Part shown: positions 7,269 through 14,517 of the stretch, in pieces
How the letters are laid out: every line of letters begins with the position of its first letter
Numbering within the stretch: position 1 is the first letter of the stretch
Assembly: GCA_020426085.1 (NCBI GenBank)
Contig: JAGQQP010000034.1
Coordinates: forward strand, 1 to 15,684
Direction: 5' to 3'
Length of the DNA stretch: 15,684 bases
Source: Planctomycetaceae bacterium
GTDB lineage: Bacteria > Planctomycetota > Planctomycetia > Planctomycetales > Planctomycetaceae
Position numbers and translations under genes: made by a program
The notes under the pieces: generated by a model
The model's input: the letters and a program-made list of their open reading frames with translations, nothing else
Database searches by the model: none
What the model was told of the DNA's origin: nothing

Positions 7269-7714
7269 ATATTAAAAACACAAACGTTATTCGGTTCGAA
7301 TGTAATTCCAGGTTGCCGCAGGAAACAGGAGGTCCCAGGGTACACGCTGTTTGCTGGAATAATGACCTCATTCGATCGGAAAGTGCCGAGAGAAAACTCT
7401 ACTCCTGAACCGCAAGATGGCACGGCATCACACTGCGCATTGTGTCTGGCACGATTTCCATTCAGTGCTGTCCGTTGAACGATAAAAGTCAACCGTTGTT
7501 ATGTCACTCATACAACTCTACAGCAGCAAAAGTCAACACTCCCCATAAGGATTTTATTGTATCTCAAGGCATGGAGAGCCCAACTGAAACTGGATCACCA
7601 GTCGATCCACAAACCGAAATAGTGGTGAGCAACCCATCATAAACAAGAATTCTTTAGAAGACAAACCTGTAATTGTTTACAATCGAGTTAAGAATTTACC
7701 GAAAGCTGACCATT
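7269..7714. other. Intergenic region upstream of the orphan membrane protein
   Basis: About 446 bp with no gene I can support. It holds a 10-bp direct repeat AAAAGTCAAC at 7484-7493 and 7528-7537 and a short dyad ATTGT-TT-ACAAT at 7672-7683, about 30 bases before the ATG of the next gene. A 66-codon frame at 7442-7642, which contains an internal 23-codon frame from an ATG at 7571, shows no ribosome-binding site or recognisable domain. Confidence 0.5.
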
Positions 7715-8218
7715 ATGTTCCGTTCCAAAATCAACATGTATCTCTGCGTTCTTCTGGGGACTGGCCTGGGCTGGTTTTATGCTCACGAGTACTGGCTCAC
7801 CCAGCTGCGCATCTGGCAATTCAAGCAAGTCATCGAAGGTAGCGATAAAATTATCTGTTTTTGGATGATCTTCGGCAGCACGTTGCTTTCCGCTCTGTTT
7901 GCCAGTTGGAAAGATCGAACCTCACTCTGGCTGTTACTCGCTGGTATTACAGTTGGTGGGCTTGTATTCGCGCTGGCAGGTCCGGCTTATTCTTTCAGCC
8001 CCCGTGCAACTCAACAAAACCTGCTCCCTGCTGAAGTGATCTGGGAACAACTGAGCCGCCAAACATTCGGCATACTGCTTGGCGCTTTCCTGTTTCTCTA
8101 CTGGCCTGAGATCAGCCGATTACTGAATACCAGTCATAGAATCACAACAAACAATTCAACTGAGCTGATGAGGAGTAAAGAAAATAAAAGTGTTTCAGAA
8201 CATTTGGATCACGGCTAG
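7715..8218 (+). CDS. Small integral membrane protein of unknown function
   Basis: I do not recognise this protein. From the ATG at 7715 it is 167 residues with four likely transmembrane segments at about 7-24, 46-64, 70-92 and 116-131, and a polar 35-residue tail rich in Ser, Asn, Lys and Glu. Trp is frequent near the helix ends. The loop at 93-115 (SFSPRATQQN and neighbours) lies between helices 3 and 4. An in-frame TTG at 7673 would add 14 residues; I prefer the ATG because the shorter form starts with a basic FRSK segment directly before helix 1, although its ribosome-binding site is weak. It is a monocistronic plus-strand gene between the operon terminator and the convergent sugar-transferase gene, so context gives no function. 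Confidence 0.65.
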   Translation: MFRSKINMYLCVLLGTGLGWFYAHEYWLTQLRIWQFKQVIEGSDKIICFWMIFGSTLLSALFASWKDRTSLWLLLAGITVGGLVFALAGPAYSFSPRATQQNLLPAEVIWEQLSRQTFGILLGAFLFLYWPEISRLLNTSHRITTNNSTELMRSKENKSVSEHLDHG

Positions 8219-8239
8219 TCATTAACTTCAAACGCCTAA

Positions 8240-9103
8240 TTACAGCGCGCCACTGCCGGTCAGAATCACACGAATCGTTTTGAACAGAATCTTTATGTCG
8301 TTCCAGATGCAGCAGTTCTGTAGATACATCAGGTCCAGCGAAACCTTGCGGCGGAAGCTTTCGACATTGTTGTCGTAGCCATTCACAATCTGAGCCACTC
8401 CCGTCAATCCGGGCTTCAGTCCCAGGCGATTGATGTAATTGGGAATCTCCTTACTCAAGCCTTCGATGAACTCTGGTCGTTCAGGACGGGGACCAACTAA
8501 AGTCATTTCCCCTTTCAGCACATTCCAGAGCTGAGGCAGTTCATCCAGTCGCGTTTTTCGCATGAAACGTCCCAGCTTCGTGACACGTGGATCTCCCTGG
8601 ACAGCAAACTGAGCACCATTTTTTTCAGCATCCACAGTCATCGTTCGGAATTTATACAGGGTGAATGGCATTCCATAGCCCGATTCATCCCGGCGGTCGG
8701 AACCAGCCTGACGACGATCCGCCTGCAGATCCAGATCAGCTAAATCCATCTGTGACTGGCGGCGGTCAGTCTTAGTCTGTTTTCTTAGGTTTAAACCCAC
8801 ACGTGTCTGTTTGAAAATGGCCGGACCCGGTGATGTGAGTTTCACCAGCACTACCAGAAACAGCAATAAAGGTGCGAGTAGAACCAGCATCGTAAAGGAA
8901 ACGGCAATGTCCATCAGCCGCTTCATCAACCGCGTCCGTTCGGTAAGATTGCGGACATCCACCCGTGGTTCATCCAGATGCAGTCGCGTCAGCCAACCGG
9001 TTGAACGCCACAACTCAACATCCATGTATCCTTTTACCAGGTCCGACAACTCTCCTTGCGGAATCGTGGTTTTACTGGTCTTTCCTGCGATCACTGAACT
9101 CAT
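8240..9103 (-). CDS. Polyprenyl-phosphate sugar-1-phosphate transferase (PF02397)
   Basis: Membrane-bound initiating transferase that moves a sugar-1-phosphate from a nucleotide sugar to undecaprenyl phosphate, the first step of exopolysaccharide or O-antigen assembly. It has 287 residues. A 60-residue N-terminal extension precedes the family start RLMKRLMDIAVS. Residues 64-88 form the membrane helix/hairpin; FKQTRVG is at 97-103, FTLYKFRTM at 147-155, the catalytic dyad Asp187-Glu188 sits in TRLDELPQLWNVL, then LVGPRPERPEF (202-212) and LKPGLTGVAQ (229-238). Between FKQTRVG and FTLYKFRTM, where relatives have only a few residues, there is a roughly 40-residue charged insertion (104-145) with three DRR motifs. 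There is no cytoplasmic CoA-binding or multi-helix WbaP domain. GGAAGA lies about 11 bases before the ATG. The glycan operon it serves is not in the window; substrate sugar unknown. Confidence 0.93.
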   Translation of the reverse strand: MSSVIAGKTSKTTIPQGELSDLVKGYMDVELWRSTGWLTRLHLDEPRVDVRNLTERTRLMKRLMDIAVSFTMLVLLAPLLLFLVVLVKLTSPGPAIFKQTRVGLNLRKQTKTDRRQSQMDLADLDLQADRRQAGSDRRDESGYGMPFTLYKFRTMTVDAEKNGAQFAVQGDPRVTKLGRFMRKTRLDELPQLWNVLKGEMTLVGPRPERPEFIEGLSKEIPNYINRLGLKPGLTGVAQIVNGYDNNVESFRRKVSLDLMYLQNCCIWNDIKILFKTIRVILTGSGAL

Positions 9104-9205
9104 GGCTAACGCTTTCTTCCATTACGTGAAATCAGATTGCGCCCGGATCGTCAGACGAGAGGCACAGTCTGAAGCGTCGGCGATACAGGGCTGCTAAATT
9201 TAAGT

Positions 9206-9215
9206 TAAGTACTTA
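9206..9215. promoter_or_regulatory. Palindrome TAAGTACTTA upstream of the sugar transferase gene
   Basis: A perfect 10-bp palindrome about 100 bp upstream of the sugar-transferase start, in an AT-rich stretch. It could be an operator, but a single short palindrome in AT-rich DNA can occur by chance. Confidence 0.15.
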
Positions 9216-9315
9216 CACTGAAAGGCTAGCTCGGAAAAAGAGACCATGTTTCCGTAAGTCAGCGAGATATCTACTCGTCAGTCGAGACTCTGCTATTCTG
9301 ATTCGGGTCGTAGAA

Positions 9316-9362
9316 ATAAAAACGGTTACAGGAATCAGAACGATTCTGGTTCCTGTAACCGT
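9316..9362 (-). terminator. Long-stem intrinsic terminator after the glucan phosphorylase gene
   Basis: Arms ACGGTTACAGGAA (9322-9334) and TTCCTGTAACCGT (9350-9362) are fully complementary; inside them CAGAA / TTCTG (9336-9340 / 9344-9348) extends the stem past a single T-G position to a 3-base CGA loop. On the minus strand the hairpin is followed by TTTTTATTT and begins 39 bases after the phosphorylase stop. It separates that gene from the co-oriented sugar transferase, so the two are probably transcribed separately. Confidence 0.92.
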
Positions 9363-9401
9363 CATATCGATTATCAGTATTGAGACAGCGTTAATCAGAG
9401 A

Positions 9402-11555
9402 CTACAGGGAGGAATCCCCTTTGATCTGACTGGACAATCCACCAGCGGCGGGCAGATACATCTTTTCGGCGTAATCCATGACCATCCGGTCGGCGTTGAA
9501 TCGCCAGCCCAGTGTGCGGATTCCGTTTTTCATGCGGGCAATCCACTCCAGAGGCAGATCGTCGTAGTTCCGGTCATAATAGAGGGGAATGACTTCTTCC
9601 TTCAGAACCTTCATCAGGTTCAGACCGTCACGATCATCCTGGATCTCCTGATTCACATGCGTCCGCCCTTCACCAATGGCAAACCCGTTGCTGCCATCAA
9701 AGGCTTCCGCCCACCAGCCATCCAGGATGGAACAGTTCAAGCCGCCGTTCAACACCACCTTCTGTCCACTGGTACCAGAGGCCTCCAGGGGACGTCGGGG
9801 ATTATTCAACCAGACATCCACACCCTGCACCAGATGACGACCGAGGTTAATGTCATAATCTTCCAAAAGCACAATCTTGCCTCGGAACGGCGGTTCCTGA
9901 GTCAGTTTGAAAATCCGCTGGATGATCTGCTTACCCCGTTCATCCGCGGGATGTGCTTTCCCGGCAAAAATGAACTGCACCGGTCGATCTGCGTCTTCGA
10001 TAATCTTCAGGAAGGTTTCCATGTCTTTCATCACCAGGTCAGCACGTTTGTAGGGTGCAAACCGGCGGGCAAAACCAATCAGCAGAGCATCCGGATTCAA
10101 CGCGGTTTTCAAGTGGCTGATTTCCGTGTCCGAACTGCCGCGACGTTGCGCCTGTTTCACCAGCAGATCACGGGAGAAATGAATCAGACGGTTTTTGAGT
10201 GCCTGATGTGTTTCCCACAGATCGCCGGGCGTGATCTCTTCAATCCCCGCCCAGACATCGGCCTGGCCGGTTTTGTAGTACCATTTGGTCGGAAGCACAC
10301 GGTCATAAATCACACGCATCGGTGCCGCCAGCCAGGTCGGCATATGCACGCCGTTCGTAATGTGACCGATGGGAATTTCTTCTTCACTCCGCCAGGGCCA
10401 GAGGGAAGCCCACATCCGACGGCTGACCACGCCATGCAGACTCGAAACCGCGTTCGCCAGACGACTCAGTTTGAATGCCAGTACGGTCATACAGAAGGTT
10501 TCGCCTTCATTCTGCGGATCAACTCTTCCCAGACTCATCAAAGCATGATGGTCCAGGCCTAACTGGTCGCCCAGTGGCCCCACGTGTTCTTCCACCAGCC
10601 CCGCGTCAAACCGGTCATGACCTGCAGGCACGGGGGTGTGAGTGGTAAACACGCAGGACGCTGCGACTTCACGTAATGCGTCATCGAAAGAGAATCCGTC
10701 TTCGTGCATCCGGTTCCGCACCCGTTCCAGGGGAGCAAATGCCGAGTGACCTTCATTCATGTGAATCACACTCGGTTCAATGCCGATCGCTTCCAGCGCT
10801 TTGACGCCACCGATTCCCAGCATGATTTCCTGGCGAATACGGGTGCGCTGATCGCCGCCGTACAACCGGGCGGTCAGGTTTCGATCTTCCTGGCTGTTTT
10901 CCGGCACATCGGTATCGAGCAGATACAAGGGGACGCGTCCCACATTGATCCGCCAGACCTTGGCAAAGATTTCTCCCGAGCGAGTCGCTACCGAAATCAT
11001 GACCGGCTTTCCTTCGGGAGTGTAAGCCGGAATGATCGGCAGATTCTCTGTCTTAGCTTCCGTATAAGATTCCTGCTGCCAGCCTTCTTTGTCGATATGC
11101 TGCGAGAAATAACCTTCCCCGTAGAACAGACCAATGGCAACCAGAGGCAGCCCCAGGTCTGAGGAACTTTTCAGATGGTCGCCCGCCAGAACTCCCAGAC
11201 CGCCTGAGTAAATATGTAATGATTCGTGAATCCCGAATTCAGCCGAGAAATAGGCGGCACAGCGATGACCCAGAATCGTCGCGTTGGTTGAACCCCAGGT
11301 ATCAGAGCGATCCATGTATTCCAGCCAGCGACGATAAGCCACATTCACACGTGAGTGCAGGCTCAGACTGCTTAATTTATCATCCAGTTGTTCCGGCGAG
11401 TATTCTTTGAGCAGCAGAACCGGGTTATGATTCAATACAGACCATTTTTCAGGATCGATCAGATGAAAAATTTGAGTGACATCTGGCTGCCAGCTCCACC
11501 AGAGATTGCCGGCCAGTTCACAAAGTTTCTCATAAACAGTTTTTTTCTTAGCCAT
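9402..11555 (-). CDS. glgP: Alpha-glucan (glycogen) phosphorylase, GT35, short family
   Basis: PLP-dependent cytoplasmic enzyme that releases glucose-1-phosphate from glycogen or maltodextrin. The product has 717 residues. An N-terminal DUF3417-type segment ([11 protein letters not shown]) precedes [33 protein letters not shown] catalytic sequence, [46 protein letters not shown], and the PLP site EASGTSGQK with Lys599, then [16 protein letters not shown]. This is the bacterial/archaeal TIGR02094-like type, distinct from the longer MalP/GlgP type of enteric bacteria. The ATG at 11555 gives the usual KKTVYEKL N-terminus; an in-frame GTG at 11609 adds 18 residues and is less likely. It is monocistronic with its own terminator, and no other glycogen gene is adjacent. 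Confidence 0.96.
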   Translation of the reverse strand: MAKKKTVYEKLCELAGNLWWSWQPDVTQIFHLIDPEKWSVLNHNPVLLLKEYSPEQLDDKLSSLSLHSRVNVAYRRWLEYMDRSDTWGSTNATILGHRCAAYFSAEFGIHESLHIYSGGLGVLAGDHLKSSSDLGLPLVAIGLFYGEGYFSQHIDKEGWQQESYTEAKTENLPIIPAYTPEGKPVMISVATRSGEIFAKVWRINVGRVPLYLLDTDVPENSQEDRNLTARLYGGDQRTRIRQEIMLGIGGVKALEAIGIEPSVIHMNEGHSAFAPLERVRNRMHEDGFSFDDALREVAASCVFTTHTPVPAGHDRFDAGLVEEHVGPLGDQLGLDHHALMSLGRVDPQNEGETFCMTVLAFKLSRLANAVSSLHGVVSRRMWASLWPWRSEEEIPIGHITNGVHMPTWLAAPMRVIYDRVLPTKWYYKTGQADVWAGIEEITPGDLWETHQALKNRLIHFSRDLLVKQAQRRGSSDTEISHLKTALNPDALLIGFARRFAPYKRADLVMKDMETFLKIIEDADRPVQFIFAGKAHPADERGKQIIQRIFKLTQEPPFRGKIVLLEDYDINLGRHLVQGVDVWLNNPRRPLEASGTSGQKVVLNGGLNCSILDGWWAEAFDGSNGFAIGEGRTHVNQEIQDDRDGLNLMKVLKEEVIPLYYDRNYDDLPLEWIARMKNGIRTLGWRFNADRMVMDYAEKMYLPAAGGLSSQIKGDSSL

Positions 11556-12058
11556 TAAAGATCCATCCAATCCGTTGCAGTTGTTTATCGTTCGGTCAAT
11601 CCTCAGCACCAGTCTGAGGGTGATACTGATGTCGCTCTAGAACACACATTTCCTCTGGTGTCTCTGAATCGATTATACTCATTTCCAATAAATCTGGAGA
11701 CGCGACAGAAAAACGGGATGCCGTTTCGAATTCACTTCCTGCCCGATCGTGCAGAATCAAAAGATATGAGTTCCATATTAAACAAATCGATTTAAATACA
11801 GACGTTTAAAGTATAATGAACTCGAAGATAACTTGGAGTCTTATCGGTCAAACTTTCAACAGGATAAATTGAACTTACAGACAAGAAATATTTTACCAGT
11901 CAACTTATTTGCCCCAGACTAACTTTCGTAAACCCGTTTGAATTCAAAGTATGATCCGGTTTGAACAGAAACATATCAATTCGCAGTACACTATCTCCTG
12001 TCTGTAAAATCGTTTTCACATTTTAGTGATGTCGAATCAATTTGAAAGAATTTTTATT
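11556..12058. other. Divergent intergenic region between glgP and nnrD
   Basis: 503 bp, AT-rich, no supportable gene. It contains a perfect TATAAT at 11812-11817 (plus) and a similar block TTCAAAGTATGAT at 11943-11955, matching TTTAAAGTATAAT (11805-11817) at 11 of 13 positions. Both could be -10 regions for nnrD. No hairpin terminator is expected or seen. Confidence 0.5.
11805..11817 (+). promoter_or_regulatory. Candidate -10 element upstream of nnrD
   Basis: A perfect TATAAT (11812-11817) preceded by TTTAAAG. No good -35 lies 16-18 bp upstream, so the assignment is weak. It would give a leader of about 235 bases before the nnrD start. Confidence 0.25.
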
Positions 12059-12940
12059 ATGAATCTTCAACGTATCTCAAACCTGCCTCCGCTCCCCCCA
12101 CGGCCCGTGGATTCTCATAAAGGGACGTTTGGAAAAGTTCTGGTGATTGCCGGCAGTTCCGGGATGAGCGGGGCCGCCTGTCTCTCAGGGATGGGAGCCC
12201 TCAGGGGAGGCGCCGGGCTCGTTTTTCTGGCCGTCCCCCAGGAAATTCAATCCATCGTCGCCACTGTGAATCCCTGTTACCTTACCCTGCCACTGCACGT
12301 CGAACCGTCAGGTCAATTGACGGGCCCGTCAGCAAAGTTTCTGCTGCCTCAGATTTACGACTCAGCAGCCATCGCGATTGGTCCCGGACTCGGGAAACTT
12401 CCCTGGGTACAGATGCTGATCTGGAAACTCTACGCCGAATTTGAACAACCCCTGATCATCGATGCCGATGCGTTAAATGTGATCGCAGAATCTGATCAAA
12501 GCCTGCCTGCAGCCGCCGGCCCGCGGATCTTCACCCCTCATCCCGGCGAATTTGCGCGGCTCACAGGCAAAAGCATCGCCCAAATCGGTGAAGACCGGGA
12601 AGCAGCCGCCGTGGAATATGCCCGACAGCAACAGATTATTCTGCTCCTGAAAGGGGCCGACACCCTCATCACCGATGGCACCAGTATCGCCGTCAACACA
12701 ACGGGCAACAGCGGCATGTCGACCGGCGGGACAGGTGATGTGCTCACCGGGTTGTTAACCGCATTGTGCGGACAGGGCATTTCTCCTTTTGCCGCTGCGC
12801 AACTGGCAGCACACCTGCATGGACTCGCCGGCGATCTGGCTGCAGAGGATCTCTCACAGCCCGCGCTCATCGCTTCGGATCTGCTCGACTACCTGCCTGA
12901 TGCCTGGCTGCAGTTACAAAGTCAAACGGAAAATGAATGA
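12059..12940 (+). CDS. nnrD: ADP-dependent NAD(P)H-hydrate dehydratase
   Basis: Cytoplasmic metabolite-repair enzyme of the YjeF C-terminal/ribokinase-like family. It dehydrates the S form of hydrated NADH or NADPH using ADP or ATP. The 294-residue product shows HKGTFGKVLVIAGS (20-33), GMSGAACLSG (35-44), the glycine-rich AIGPGLG (106-112), DADALN (135-140), TPHPGEF (159-165), KGADT (198-202) and GGTGDVLTG (223-231), whose Asp is the conserved catalytic residue. It is the stand-alone form, as in Bacillus, without the fused NnrE epimerase domain. I favour the ATG at 12059 (weak GAAAGAA upstream); starts at 12029 or 12026 would add a polar 10- or 11-residue extension without a ribosome-binding site. 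It is convergent with the C45 hydrolase gene, 16 bp apart. Confidence 0.95.
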   Translation: MNLQRISNLPPLPPRPVDSHKGTFGKVLVIAGSSGMSGAACLSGMGALRGGAGLVFLAVPQEIQSIVATVNPCYLTLPLHVEPSGQLTGPSAKFLLPQIYDSAAIAIGPGLGKLPWVQMLIWKLYAEFEQPLIIDADALNVIAESDQSLPAAAGPRIFTPHPGEFARLTGKSIAQIGEDREAAAVEYARQQQIILLLKGADTLITDGTSIAVNTTGNSGMSTGGTGDVLTGLLTALCGQGISPFAAAQLAAHLHGLAGDLAAEDLSQPALIASDLLDYLPDAWLQLQSQTENE

Positions 12941-12942
12941 CA

Positions 12943-12971
12943 CAGGAAACCGATGCCTATTCGGTTTTCTG
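12943..12971. terminator. Hairpin at the convergent nnrD / C45 hydrolase junction
   Basis: Arms CAGGAAACCGA (12943-12953) and TCGGTTTTCTG (12961-12971) pair over 11 bp with one G-U, loop TGCCTAT. It lies across the 16-bp gap and the last codons of the minus-strand gene. Neither side has a clear T-run, so it is a candidate shared transcription-end structure rather than a canonical terminator. Confidence 0.45.
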
Positions 12972-14171
12972 AGAAACTGCCTGGCCTGTCGGCATCGGAT
13001 AAACGGGGGCGTTCGAATCCGGTTTGCGCTTCAACAGTTCCGATAACTGAAACCCGTAATACTTCTGATTCGCAGCGGGTTTTCCATCCGAACTGGCATT
13101 CGCAACCCACAGCTTCGTTGATTTGGGTTCGAAGAGCACGTTATGCAGATTGGACTTCATCGCCACCGGGCGACTCATCAGTTCAATCGCGGACTCAGCT
13201 GTGAACTCACCATAACCCTGCTTGACCCGGCGGGACAGTTCCTGATAACGATCGCCGGCAGAGAGCAACGCGGCATCTTTCACCGGGTTCGGAAGCAGTG
13301 GATGCGATTCGCCTGGTTGAATCAGTTCCATCTTCTCCCAACTGGTTGCCATCCCTACAGAGCGGTTCGTTTTGCCATCGGCAATCACATAATAATATTC
13401 GCAGGTGCGATAGTTATCCCGAAACACCGCAATCGCTTCATCCAGATCTTTCGCCGTTTCCAGTACTTCGCGGACCAGGAACGCCATTGGTACTCCCGAC
13501 CAGTGTCCCAGACCCCGGCCCCCCATTTCACCAATTGAAACGGACTGCATATTCATCCCGGTGACAGAGCCTATGAAACCGGCGTAGGAGACATTCACAA
13601 ATGGAATTCCCCCTTTCGGTTCCGCTACGACCAGCACCGCATGATCCTGCAGACCCCAGTCGCAGGCATAGTCCAGCACGCGACCATGATACAGGGTCCC
13701 GTCTTTCGTCGCAGAGTTGGCAATTGAGAAACCGCTGCAGTGAAACATCTCCGGGATGAAATTGGTGGCTCTCACATCTTCATAGGCGATCTCGGCACCC
13801 GCTGCCAGCCCCTGCATCTCATCCACATATTTCTGCGGCGTGTAAGGTTTTTGAATTTGTACGACCGTTTCAATCGCCTGTCGCGGCTTCAGTTTCACCG
13901 CTCCCAGATCGACCAGGGTCGTCTCCCCTTTTTCATTGAGCAGATTGTACATGTTCTTGCGAATATCTGCCTTCAGTAAGACTCCCTGCTGGTAACCCAT
14001 CTCGTAATGAGTTCCCTTCAGATGCAATACATAATAGCCGTCAATCTTTTCCAGCCAGCCTTCACCACAACGGGCGATCGTCTGAGCCGACGCGACGATT
14101 GGACTCAGACAGACAAATGTCAGCAGAAGCAAAAAACATAAACTGGAGAATCGGCGAGAAATACGAAGCAT
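12957..14171 (-). CDS. Secreted C45 family (acyltransferase-type) Ntn hydrolase
   Basis: A 404-residue exported protein. Residues 1-30 are a Sec signal (basic RISRR, hydrophobic LCFLLLLTFVCL, cleavage after VASA). The mature part matches the acyl-CoA:6-aminopenicillanate acyltransferase/C45 peptidase family (PF03417): GTHYEMGYQQG, then the proposed self-cleavage site before Cys145 in FHCSGFSIANSATKDG, and HGRVLDY just after. In the family an N-terminal propeptide is cut off to expose this Cys as the nucleophile for an amide or acyl-transfer reaction. Later segments FVNVSYAGFIGSVTGMN and YYYVIADG fit the Ntn fold. The ATG at 14171 has AGGA about ten bases upstream; an ATG at 14192 and the start at 14222 lack support. 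Export makes penicillin acylation unlikely; bile-salt-, lactone- or peptide-like substrates are possible. Substrate unknown. Confidence 0.88.
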   Translation of the reverse strand: MLRISRRFSSLCFLLLLTFVCLSPIVASAQTIARCGEGWLEKIDGYYVLHLKGTHYEMGYQQGVLLKADIRKNMYNLLNEKGETTLVDLGAVKLKPRQAIETVVQIQKPYTPQKYVDEMQGLAAGAEIAYEDVRATNFIPEMFHCSGFSIANSATKDGTLYHGRVLDYACDWGLQDHAVLVVAEPKGGIPFVNVSYAGFIGSVTGMNMQSVSIGEMGGRGLGHWSGVPMAFLVREVLETAKDLDEAIAVFRDNYRTCEYYYVIADGKTNRSVGMATSWEKMELIQPGESHPLLPNPVKDAALLSAGDRYQELSRRVKQGYGEFTAESAIELMSRPVAMKSNLHNVLFEPKSTKLWVANASSDGKPAANQKYYGFQLSELLKRKPDSNAPVYPMPTGQAVSQKTE

Positions 14172-14517
14172 AAGAAGATCCTTTTCACTCATCAGAACGA
14201 TTGAGAAACGGAGAAGTGTCAAGTTTTCCGATCAGATACACATTATGACAAATCCAATGTGAGATACAAAATTAATTTGACGACAGTTGATTAAAAATGA
14301 ACATAAAAACACTTTTCAGGTTCACATTGCAATTACAAGCCGCTTAGACTTGCATTCAGTCACTGGAATGTGTGAAGATTGACGGCGCGGAGACCTGAAG
14401 GTACTGTAAATACCTCACGCCTATAGAATCGGTTTCAAAGAACTGCTGTTGAAACTGCTTAGTGTCTTCCCAGATTGTATTTTACGCCTCTTCATTCGCT
14501 CTTTGTTAGCAATCTCT
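14172..14517. other. Divergent intergenic region between C45 hydrolase and MMPL transporter
   Basis: 346 bp, AT-rich near the hydrolase gene. TTGACG at 14379-14384 and TACTGT at 14402-14407 are 17 bp apart and might be a poor plus-strand promoter. A small dyad AGGTA-CTGTAAA-TACCT overlaps it. No RNA gene, terminator or protein gene is supported. Confidence 0.45.

Noticed and set aside
7442..7642. 66-codon plus-strand frame, including a 23-codon frame from 7571
   Set aside because: No ribosome-binding site and no domain; composition is unlike the neighbouring genes.
9657..10562. 301-codon plus-strand frame
   Set aside because: Long, but fully antisense to the catalytic core of the alpha-glucan phosphorylase, whose motifs are uninterrupted.
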